Made by a program: the position numbers and the translations under genes. The notes under the pieces are model-generated. The model made no database searches and was not told the DNA's origin. It was given only the letters and a program-made list of their open reading frames with translations. 9,480 bases of DNA from Deltaproteobacteria bacterium (GTDB lineage: Bacteria; Desulfobacterota; Desulfomonilia; UBA1062): assembly GCA_016934135.1 (NCBI GenBank), contig JAFGTK010000169.1:1-9480 (forward strand), written 5' to 3'. Below, piece by piece: positions 1 through 5,288 of this stretch; positions within the stretch are counted from its first letter, which is position 1, and every line of letters begins with the position of its first letter.

Positions 1-533
1 CCGTCGCTTTTCTTTTCCACTACATGCAGATACATATCCGGATCTGTCTGCTGGGCAGGGCGTTTAAGCCTCTCGCCTTTCATGTCTGTCTGTGCACAGC
101 TTCCAACCAGATCATTGGTCTGAAAATTCTTCAGCCAGGCCAGGAAGTTTTTATGATATTCAGTGCTTCCGCCATTGAGCTTGTCTGCTTCAAATGAAAC
201 CGCATTGACCGCATTGACCGCATCAATACCCATACAGCGCTGAATGCAGAAACCGACCTTTCTGCACAGGGCACGGGTCATATCCTGTTTTTTATGGAGA
301 TCGTCAGTGTTCTGATGAACATGACAGAACCTGTTGATGGTTTCCCCGGTAATATGCGACGTGGCAGTGCACAATCCCTTCAGCTCCGGATCGGTCACGG
401 CATCGAATGTTGCCCCCATGGTATTGATGGCATGTCTCTGACATTCGTCATCGCGGTCTATCTTGTTTCCGTCCAAGTAGAGATTTCTTCGCAATTTTCT
501 CAACCCATCAATATATTGTTCCTTGGTTCTCAT
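1..533 (-). CDS. abfD: 4-hydroxybutyryl-CoA dehydratase / vinylacetyl-CoA isomerase-like protein, N-terminal part (runs off the window)
   Basis: Reading the minus strand from the ATG at 533 gives 177 open codons to the window edge. The protein starts MRTKEQYIDGLRKLRRNLYL and continues with SHITGETINRF, HKKQDMTRALCRK and CIQRCMGIDA. I recognise this as the 4-hydroxybutyryl-CoA dehydratase branch of the flavin-dependent HpaB/AbfD superfamily. Cys96 and Cys100 form the C-x3-C pair matching cluster ligands Cys99/Cys103 of the Clostridium enzyme; the remaining ligands (His and Cys near residues 290-300) lie outside the window. The family uses FAD and a [4Fe-4S] cluster to dehydrate 4-hydroxybutyryl-CoA to crotonyl-CoA, is oxygen-sensitive and is cytosolic. 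A strong AAGGAGGG ribosome binding site lies just upstream of the ATG. The gene begins 58 bp after the tetR1 stop, so the two probably share a transcript. The exact substrate is inferred; other CoA esters are possible. Confidence 0.85.
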   Translation of the reverse strand, partial: MRTKEQYIDGLRKLRRNLYLDGNKIDRDDECQRHAINTMGATFDAVTDPELKGLCTATSHITGETINRFCHVHQNTDDLHKKQDMTRALCRKVGFCIQRCMGIDAVNAVNAVSFEADKLNGGSTEYHKNFLAWLKNFQTNDLVGSCAQTDMKGERLKRPAQQTDPDMYLHVVEKKSD

Positions 534-591
534 ATCTCCCTCCTTTTTGAATCTTAAGCGTTCCTTTTCTTATTCTTTCATGACAACCATG

Positions 592-1278
592 TCATGATTT
601 CTGTTCTTCGACAGTAATGTCCTGATTTTCGGCCGGGATGCTATCGCCAGCAAGATGGATATTAAGAGAAAGGTTCCTGGTATGCGTTTTGACCCTGATG
701 CCGCTGAGTATCATATCAACAAGGGGATCGACATGTTCCACCAGGTTCGATGGTGCACCCAGGAGATGCCATCTGATGCACAGGTGTTCGATGGTACCCA
801 GAATCATGGCTCGCACGAGATGAGGATCGGTATCCTTTTTAAATGAGCCGTCATCGATCCCTTCCTGAATGCACGTAAGAAGCATGTGTGCAATACCCCT
901 GATTTTCTCGTATGATTTGGTTTTAAGAAAATTCCTGTTTGTCTTGAGATGAAGCATTACCAGGGCAGAATAGAGCGGGTTATTTTCGTAAAGGGTCATA
1001 TAACCCTGAACAATAGCCCGCAGCTTGCTTTCGGAACCCCTTAAAAAAGGCAGGATCTTCTCCATGTCCCGAACAGGCTCCTCGGTGATCTCCTCCGGGA
1101 TGGTAAACAGCAGCTCTTCCTTGGTGTTGAAGTATTCATACACAGTAGCGTCGGAGACCCCGGCGGCCTTGCTTATCTCAGAGATTGTCGCATCTGCAAA
1201 GCCTTTTTCCGCAAATATCTTCATTGCAGTCTCGATGATCTTATTCTTCCTGGCTGTTTTCGGACTTATCTTTGACAT
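592..1278 (-). CDS. TetR/AcrR-family transcriptional regulator (TetR1)
   Basis: A 228-residue TetR-type repressor. The N-terminal DNA-binding domain has the helix-turn-helix at about residues 30-50 (ISEISKAAGVSDATVYEYF), followed by the usual all-helical ligand and dimerisation domain. I chose the ATG at 1278 over a GTG at 1305: it has AGGTGA four bases upstream, and the protein then starts MSKISPKTARK, matching the paralogue at 2557-3237 (MAKKTSKTARK). The GTG has no properly spaced site. By hand alignment about 87% of 190 core residues match that paralogue, the helix-turn-helix is identical, and only the last 30 or so residues diverge. It lies directly upstream of the abfD-like gene and divergent from had1, so it probably controls both and itself. 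An acyl-CoA ligand, as for FadR/PsrA-type TetR proteins, is a guess from context. Confidence 0.93.
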   Translation of the reverse strand: MSKISPKTARKNKIIETAMKIFAEKGFADATISEISKAAGVSDATVYEYFNTKEELLFTIPEEITEEPVRDMEKILPFLRGSESKLRAIVQGYMTLYENNPLYSALVMLHLKTNRNFLKTKSYEKIRGIAHMLLTCIQEGIDDGSFKKDTDPHLVRAMILGTIEHLCIRWHLLGAPSNLVEHVDPLVDMILSGIRVKTHTRNLSLNIHLAGDSIPAENQDITVEEQKS

Positions 1279-1405
1279 GTATTCACCTGAAGGCCTTTTT
1301 CGCACCCTTCAAACAGAGAAGAACTCTGCAAAGAAAAGGAAAAGTGGAGCGGATAGCCTAAGAAAACCCTGATTTTGTAAAAAATGTTTTCCATACAAAG
1401 GACAT

Positions 1406-1432
1406 ATTATAGCTTGGCAATGTTTTTGTCAA
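1406..1432 (-). promoter_or_regulatory. Sigma-70-type promoter for tetR1-abfD
   Basis: On the minus strand, a perfect TTGACA (1432-1427) is followed after 15 bp by a perfect TATAAT (1411-1406). Both hexamers match consensus fully, but the spacer is two bases shorter than optimal, so unaided activity may be reduced. Transcription would begin near 1399, about 120 nt before the tetR1 start. The dyad at 1413-1433 fills the spacer and -35 box, so a bound repressor would block it. Confidence 0.6.
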
Positions 1433-1433
1433 G
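1413..1433. promoter_or_regulatory. Imperfect palindrome, candidate TetR operator
   Basis: The arms CTTGGCAA (1413-1420) and TTGTCAAG (1426-1433) are inverted with a 5 bp centre and one mismatched pair. The dyad covers the spacer and -35 of the minus-strand promoter and ends 7 bp before the -35 of the plus-strand promoter. That is a good position to repress both directions at once. The operator role is inferred; I did not find the same palindrome in the second tetR divergent region. Confidence 0.4.
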
Positions 1434-1439
1434 TTTATT

Positions 1440-1468
1440 TTGACTTTAACTTGGCATTAGGGTATATT
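1440..1468 (+). promoter_or_regulatory. Sigma-70-type promoter for had1
   Basis: TTGACT (1440-1445), a 17 bp spacer, then TATATT (1463-1468). Each hexamer matches consensus at five of six positions and the spacing is optimal. The start would be near 1475, giving a leader of about 150 nt before had1. It is divergent from, and about 8 bp from, the -35 box of the minus-strand promoter. Confidence 0.6.
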
Positions 1469-1625
1469 TATCATAGTGGCATTTCAATTAAGCGCCGCTG
1501 GCCGAATGGAGAGTATTTATTTGGTGTAATTTAAATAGTTGATAAATGATCATGGCATTGACTGGATACTTGCGGTGATCAAAAACGCAGACAATACCTA
1601 TACAACATAAAAAAGGAGGAGTTCA

Positions 1626-2540
1626 ATGAAACTGGAGGATATCAAACGCGTGCTGATTCTAGGAGCCGGCACCATGGGTCAGCAGATAGGCCTGCAATGC
1701 GCCATGCACGGCTATGATGTAGTGTATTATGATATTTCACAGGAGATTCTGGATAAGTCTTTAAAACGCATTGCAAAACTCGGCTCATGGTATGCCTCTG
1801 TCGGGCGCCTTACTCAGGAACAGCTTCAGCAGAGCCTTGCAAGGATCTCTGCAACAACCGATCCAGCAGAGGCAGCCCGGGAAGCGGATATAATAAATGA
1901 ATCAGTGCCTGAAAATCCCGATATCAAGGGCAAGGTGTTTGCTCGGTTCAATGATCTCTGCCCTGAACGTACGATATTCACCACAAACACATCCATGCTC
2001 GTCCCATCCATGTTTGCCGATGCTACAGGAAGGCCGGAGAAATTCGCAGCACTCCATTTCCACGATCTGCGGGCGACCAATGTTGTGGATGTCATGCCTC
2101 ATCCAGGCACCTCCCCCGAGGTCGCAGACCTTATCCATGAATTTGCAAAGAGCATCGGCCTTGTTGTTATCATGCTTCACCGTGAAAACCACGGCTATGT
2201 GTTCAATGCCATGCTTGGTGACCTTTTTCTGTCCGCTCTGAGGCTCGCCTCGCGCAATATCACCTCAATCGAGGATATCGACAGGGCATGGATGGGAGTC
2301 ACACTTATGCCTATGGGCCCATTCGGCATCATGGACCAGGTGGGACTGAACACGGTGTGGAATATTACCGAGTACTGGGCCGGCAGGAGAAAAGATCCTC
2401 AGGCTCAGGCATGCGCAGATTTCCTGAAACAGTATGTGGAAAAAGGGCACCTGGGTTATAAGACGAATCAGGGGTTCTACTCCTATCCGGACCCTGCATA
2501 TGCAAGACCGGATTTCCTCACAGGGATTGAAAAGGCCTGA
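1626..2540 (+). CDS. 3-hydroxyacyl-CoA dehydrogenase, atypical active-site subgroup (Had1)
   Basis: A 304-residue soluble enzyme with the usual single-domain Had layout: N-terminal NAD-binding Rossmann fold (GAGTMG at 13-18, Asp36 at the end of strand 2) and a C-terminal helical dimerisation domain from about residue 190 (SIEDIDRAWMG, GPFGIMDQVG, GFYSYP). It should oxidise an L-3-hydroxyacyl-CoA to the 3-ketoacyl-CoA with NAD. Catalytic Ser123 (TNTS), His144 and Asn194 (YVFN) align with Ser137, His158 and Asn208 of human HADH at identical spacing. The usual HFFNP is HFHDL, and the position near the catalytic Glu170 is Asp155, one residue closer to the His. AAAGGAGGAG precedes the ATG. About three-quarters identical to Had2. 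It stands alone after its promoter and ends 16 bp from convergent tetR2. The exact acyl substrate is unknown; a short chain (C4) fits the abfD neighbour. Confidence 0.9.
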   Translation: MKLEDIKRVLILGAGTMGQQIGLQCAMHGYDVVYYDISQEILDKSLKRIAKLGSWYASVGRLTQEQLQQSLARISATTDPAEAAREADIINESVPENPDIKGKVFARFNDLCPERTIFTTNTSMLVPSMFADATGRPEKFAALHFHDLRATNVVDVMPHPGTSPEVADLIHEFAKSIGLVVIMLHRENHGYVFNAMLGDLFLSALRLASRNITSIEDIDRAWMGVTLMPMGPFGIMDQVGLNTVWNITEYWAGRRKDPQAQACADFLKQYVEKGHLGYKTNQGFYSYPDPAYARPDFLTGIEKA

Positions 2541-2556
2541 TCACTTCATGCAACTT

Positions 2557-3237
2557 TTAAGTATCTTCGGCGGTATTGCCGGGTTCAACTTTTGTCTGGC
2601 CGTCATCTGCAATATGAAGGTGGACAGATATGCTTTTGGGCTGTGCCTGAACCCTTATACCGCCGAGTATCATATCCACTAGAGGATCAACATGCTCCAC
2701 CAGGTTAGTTGGCGCCCCCAGGAGATGGCGCCGTATACAGAGGTGCTCAATAGTGCCCAGGATCATGGAGCGAACCAGATACGGATCAATATCCTTATGA
2801 AACGTACCGTTATCTATCCCTTCCTGGATACACCTCAGAAGCATCTGCGCAATGCTGCGGACCTTTTCGTATGATTTGGTTTTCAGAAAATTCCGGTTGG
2901 TTTTAAGCTGAAGCATGACCAGCGCCGTATAATTGGGATTCATCTCATACAGCGTCATATAACCCTGCACTATCGCTCTGAGCTTGCATTCGGCCCCTCT
3001 TAAGAAAGGCAGGATCTTTTCCATATCTTTAGCCGGCTCCTCTGTAATCTCTTCAGGGATCGTAAACAGCAGATCCTCCTTGGTCTTGAAGTATTCATAA
3101 ACGGTAGCGTCGGATACGCCGGCAGCCTTGCTTATCTCTGAAATGGTTGCATCGGCAAAACCTTTTTCTGCAAAAATCTTCAGGGCTGTCTCAATGATCT
3201 TATTCTTCCTGGCGGTTTTTGAGGTTTTCTTTGCCAT
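2557..3237 (-). CDS. TetR/AcrR-family transcriptional regulator (TetR2), paralogue of TetR1
   Basis: A 226-residue TetR-type repressor starting MAKKTSKTARKNKII. The ATG at 3237 has AAAGGAGA about 5 bases upstream. The DNA-binding half differs from TetR1 at only a handful of positions outside the helix-turn-helix (ISEISKAAGVSDATVYEYF is identical), so both probably read the same operator. The ligand domain differs at scattered positions (for example Cys for Ser in GAECKLR), and the C-terminal 30 residues are unrelated in detail, which may reflect different ligands or tuning. It is divergent from the SDR-had2 run and convergent with had1 with only 16 bp between stops; I saw no clear bidirectional terminator there. 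Likely local repressor of the plus-strand genes starting at 3464. No convincing promoter of its own was identified. Confidence 0.93.
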   Translation of the reverse strand: MAKKTSKTARKNKIIETALKIFAEKGFADATISEISKAAGVSDATVYEYFKTKEDLLFTIPEEITEEPAKDMEKILPFLRGAECKLRAIVQGYMTLYEMNPNYTALVMLQLKTNRNFLKTKSYEKVRSIAQMLLRCIQEGIDNGTFHKDIDPYLVRSMILGTIEHLCIRRHLLGAPTNLVEHVDPLVDMILGGIRVQAQPKSISVHLHIADDGQTKVEPGNTAEDT

Positions 3238-3258
3238 GCGCTCTCCTTTGATGAAATG

Positions 3259-3327
3259 CCATGGAATGTATACTCAACCCTCTTTCATGTTATCGATACC
3301 ATAGAGATCCTATATAATATTCCATGG
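3259..3327. repeat. Inverted repeat CCATGGAAT / ATTCCATGG in the tetR2-SDR divergent region
   Basis: A perfect 9 bp pair, 3259-3267 and 3319-3327, separated by 51 bp; each arm contains the self-palindrome CCATGG. It sits in the leader of tetR2. The TGGAA cores belong to a wider set: TGGAA followed by an A/T-rich TATA stretch also occurs at 3355-3366 and 3395-3408 on the plus strand. This could be a regulator site pair or chance in AT-rich DNA. Confidence 0.4.
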
Positions 3328-3371
3328 TCATACGCCTTCGCATACTGTGTGTAGTGGAAAGTATATGCTTA

Positions 3372-3380
3372 TGGTATAAA
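3372..3380 (+). promoter_or_regulatory. Candidate extended -10 promoter for the SDR-had2-FeS operon
   Basis: TGG immediately followed by TATAAA (3375-3380) makes an extended -10 element (TGn-TATAAA). The hexamer 17 bp upstream is a poor -35, as is usual for extended -10 promoters. Transcription would start near 3387, giving a leader of about 77 nt. It is the best plus-strand candidate I could find here but is weak evidence alone. Confidence 0.35.
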
Positions 3381-3424
3381 CTCAATATGTAACGTGGAAA
3401 AAATATATAGAGTGCAGATATATT

Positions 3425-3449
3425 TATCAACTCTATTTTATTGTTGATA
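3425..3449. promoter_or_regulatory. Dyad TATCAAC / GTTGATA upstream of the SDR gene
   Basis: Perfect 7 bp inverted arms at 3425-3431 and 3443-3449 with an 11 bp centre, ending just before the poly-G ribosome binding site. The left arm extends to ATTTATCAAC (3422-3431), the inverse of GTTGATAAAT at 1538-1547 in the had1 leader. It could be a TetR operator or, in RNA, a small hairpin near the ribosome binding site. Confidence 0.4.
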
Positions 3450-3451
3450 CA

Positions 3452-3460
3452 GGGGGGGGG
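3452..3460 (+). promoter_or_regulatory. Nine-G homopolymer acting as ribosome binding site of the SDR gene
   Basis: A run of nine G (preceded by A) ends three bases before the ATG at 3464. It can pair with the anti-Shine-Dalgarno CCUCC, with one G-U wobble, in several registers, and no other ribosome binding site is present. The other plus-strand starts in the window use regular A/G-mixed sites, so this one stands out. Confidence 0.55.
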
Positions 3461-3463
3461 ATC

Positions 3464-4228
3464 ATGAAAAAGATCGATTTCAGTCTATCAGGCAAGGTTG
3501 CATTAATAACCGGCGCCAGCAGGGGCATCGGCGAGGCAATAGCGATATCCCTTGCGGATTACGGGGCCCATTGCATCCTTGTAAGCAGAAAGATCGAAGC
3601 CCTTGAGCGGGTTGTCGATACAATTGCCTCCAGAGGGGGCAAAGCCGAGGCAATAGCGACCCACATGGGCCGATTGAACGAGATAGAAAACCTTTTCAGC
3701 CAGATAAAAGCAAGTCATGGCAGAATCGATATTCTTATTAACAATGCAGCCACCAATCCCTATTTCGGCGACATGCTCGGTGCAGATGAAGGCGTATGGG
3801 ACAAGACCTTTGACGTAAATCTCAAGGGGCCCTTTTTTATGATACAGCATGCAGCCAGGCTCATGATGGAATCCGGCGGCGGGTCCATAGTCAATATCTC
3901 GTCCATAAACGGGATCAAGCCCGCTTTGCTTCAGGGGGTTTATTCCATTACCAAGGCAGGCATTATCTCCATGACAAGGGCCTTTGCAAAAGAACTGGCC
4001 GATAAGAACATCCGAGTAAATGCTATCCTGCCAGGGCTGGTGGAAACCAAGTTTTCCCAGGCGATCATGGAAAACGAGATGGTGTATGAATATGCAGTAA
4101 ATATGATCCCCATGAAAAGACATGCTCAGCCGGGCGAGATTGCAGGAGCAGTGCTGTATCTGGTTTCTGATGCGGCATCGTTCACCACAGGATCCATCAT
4201 TGTGGTTGACGGGGGAGCCCTTGCGTAA
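3464..4228 (+). CDS. Short-chain dehydrogenase/reductase (classical SDR, FabG-like)
   Basis: A 254-residue classical SDR, a typical full length. The nucleotide-binding motif is TGASRGIG (residues 16-23), followed by NNAA (93-96), structural Asn119, catalytic Ser147 and the Tyr160-x3-Lys164 pair; the C-terminal VVDGG is typical. It should interconvert a secondary alcohol and a ketone with NAD(P); substrate not determinable. The Arg20 in the glycine-rich loop and Ser-Arg at 41-42 after strand 2 (LVSRK) lean towards NADP, as in FabG, but this is not decisive. It is first in the plus-strand run, with had2 starting 48 bp later. There is no acyl carrier protein or other fatty acid synthesis gene nearby, so a catabolic role with the CoA enzymes (hydroxy/ketoacyl step) is more likely than lipid synthesis. 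No equivalent gene sits before had1. Confidence 0.93.
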   Translation: MKKIDFSLSGKVALITGASRGIGEAIAISLADYGAHCILVSRKIEALERVVDTIASRGGKAEAIATHMGRLNEIENLFSQIKASHGRIDILINNAATNPYFGDMLGADEGVWDKTFDVNLKGPFFMIQHAARLMMESGGGSIVNISSINGIKPALLQGVYSITKAGIISMTRAFAKELADKNIRVNAILPGLVETKFSQAIMENEMVYEYAVNMIPMKRHAQPGEIAGAVLYLVSDAASFTTGSIIVVDGGALA

Positions 4229-4276
4229 ATCCATGTGTTATTATAAAAAATACAACAAACAAGGAGGAATCCACTA

Positions 4277-5191
4277 ATGATTAAACGAGTTCTCATCCTG
4301 GGTGCCGGCACCATGGGTCAGCAGATCGGTCTTCAATGCGCCATGCACGGATATGATGTGGTGTATTACGATATTTCACAGCAGATCCTTGATGCTTCAG
4401 CAAAGCGGGTGGAAAAACTCTCCTCCTGGTACGCATCCATCGGCCGCCTCACGCAGGAACAGCGCGAGGAGACGCTCGGACGGATAAGCTACACCACGGA
4501 TCCTGCCGAGGCTGCTCGCGAGGCAGACCTGGTGAGCGAATCGGTCCCGGAGGACCCTGAACTCAAAGGCAGGGTATTTGCACAGTTCAACACACTGTGC
4601 CCTGACCGTACGATTTTCACCACAAACACCTCTTATCTGGTACCCTCAATGTTTGCCGAGGCAACCGGCCGGCCGGAAAAACTTGCAGCCCTTCATTTTC
4701 ATGACCTGAGGGCATCGAATGTTGTTGATGTAATGCCCCATCCCGGGACCTCGCCCGAGGTTACACAGATCGTGCATGATTTTGCAGAGAGCATCGGGCA
4801 GATCGTCATAATGCTGAACCGGGAAAACAACGGATATGTATTCAATACCATGCTGTCGAGCCTCACCTTCTCGGCGATGACCCTCGCATCTAAAAATGTG
4901 GCTTCCATCGAGGATATCGACCGGGCATGGATGGGCATTACCCATATGCCTATGGGACCGTTCGGCATTATGGACCAGATTGGCCTTAAAACTGTATGGA
5001 CCATTACCGAGTACTGGGCAAAAAAGATGAATGATCCCAGTTCTCAGGCAAATGCCGACTTTGTAAAGAAGTATGTGGATAATGGATGGCTCGGCGCAAA
5101 AACCAGGCAGGGTTTCTACTCTTATCCTTCCCCTGCATACAGCCGGGACGGTTTTCTTGCCGGAAAAAACAAGAAAGGGGCAAAAGACTAA
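4277..5191 (+). CDS. 3-hydroxyacyl-CoA dehydrogenase, atypical active-site subgroup (Had2), paralogue of Had1
   Basis: A 304-residue NAD-dependent enzyme, about three-quarters identical to Had1 (my count about 226 of 299 aligned). GAGTMG lies at 9-14; active-site residues are Ser119, His140, Asp151 and Asn190, with the same HFHDL and VVDVM substitutions as Had1. Differences cluster around residues 60-100 and in the stretch flanking the catalytic Asn (RENNGYVFNTML against RENHGYVFNAML), which borders the acyl site, so chain-length or substituent preference may differ. The tail is lysine-rich (GKNKKGAKD). AAGGAGG at 4261-4267 supports the ATG at 4277. It lies 48 bp after the SDR gene with no promoter seen between, and 97 bp before the Fe-S genes. 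It probably performs the same 3-hydroxyacyl-CoA to 3-ketoacyl-CoA oxidation as Had1 under different regulation or for a related substrate. Confidence 0.9.
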   Translation: MIKRVLILGAGTMGQQIGLQCAMHGYDVVYYDISQQILDASAKRVEKLSSWYASIGRLTQEQREETLGRISYTTDPAEAAREADLVSESVPEDPELKGRVFAQFNTLCPDRTIFTTNTSYLVPSMFAEATGRPEKLAALHFHDLRASNVVDVMPHPGTSPEVTQIVHDFAESIGQIVIMLNRENNGYVFNTMLSSLTFSAMTLASKNVASIEDIDRAWMGITHMPMGPFGIMDQIGLKTVWTITEYWAKKMNDPSSQANADFVKKYVDNGWLGAKTRQGFYSYPSPAYSRDGFLAGKNKKGAKD

Positions 5192-5195
5192 AAAA

Positions 5196-5238
5196 GAGGA
5201 TTTCCGGTATTCTATCATAATTTAACAAGGCAATCCTC
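5196..5238. repeat. Inverted repeat GAGGATT / AATCCTC between had2 and the Fe-S gene
   Basis: Perfect 7 bp arms (5196-5202 and 5232-5238) with a 29-base centre, starting five bases after the had2 stop. There is no following T run, so it is not a standard terminator. It could be an RNA stem that tunes had2 against downstream expression, or chance. Confidence 0.25.
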
Positions 5239-5288
5239 GCTTTCACAGCACAAAACGATGCTGCACTTTCTATTAAGGAGGACGATTT

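Larger units (their letters stand above)
1279..1625. promoter_or_regulatory. Divergent intergenic region between tetR1 and had1
   Basis: An AT-rich 347 bp stretch with no credible gene. It holds a minus-strand promoter (1406-1432), a plus-strand promoter (1440-1468), an imperfect dyad between them (1413-1433), four same-strand TGGCA(A/T)T heptamers (1415, 1452, 1477, 1553), an ATTTATCA element (1466-1473) with its inverse GTTGATAAAT (1538-1547), and a short CAGAG/CTCTG inverted repeat (1314-1328) in the tetR1 leader. The predicted had1 leader is long, about 150 nt. I saw no recognisable riboswitch or terminator in it. Confidence 0.7.

Noticed and set aside
184..213. Tandem repeat of a nine-base unit (encoding VNAVNAV) in the abfD-like gene
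   Set aside because: Compared from memory with the family, the protein length here is unchanged, so it looks like ordinary coding sequence and not an expansion.
294..557. 87-codon plus-strand frame at the left edge
   Set aside because: It is antisense to the abfD-like gene, which has a strong ribosome binding site and recognisable family sequence.
1553..1573. Possible sigma-54 promoter (TGGCAT...TTGC) before had1
   Set aside because: The distance between the GG and GC elements is 18 instead of 12 bases, so it does not fit sigma-54 spacing.
2569..2582. CGGC/GCCG hairpin near the had1-tetR2 junction as a terminator
   Set aside because: The stem is only four base pairs, lies inside the tetR2 coding end and has no T run.
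3503..4234. Long 243-codon open frame on the minus strand opposite the SDR gene
   Set aside because: It is antisense to a clear SDR with full motifs, and its translation is rich in Cys, His and Tyr without domain character, typical of a shadow frame.
4646..5218. 190-codon minus-strand frame opposite had2
   Set aside because: Antisense shadow; the plus strand encodes a convincing 3-hydroxyacyl-CoA dehydrogenase across this whole stretch.
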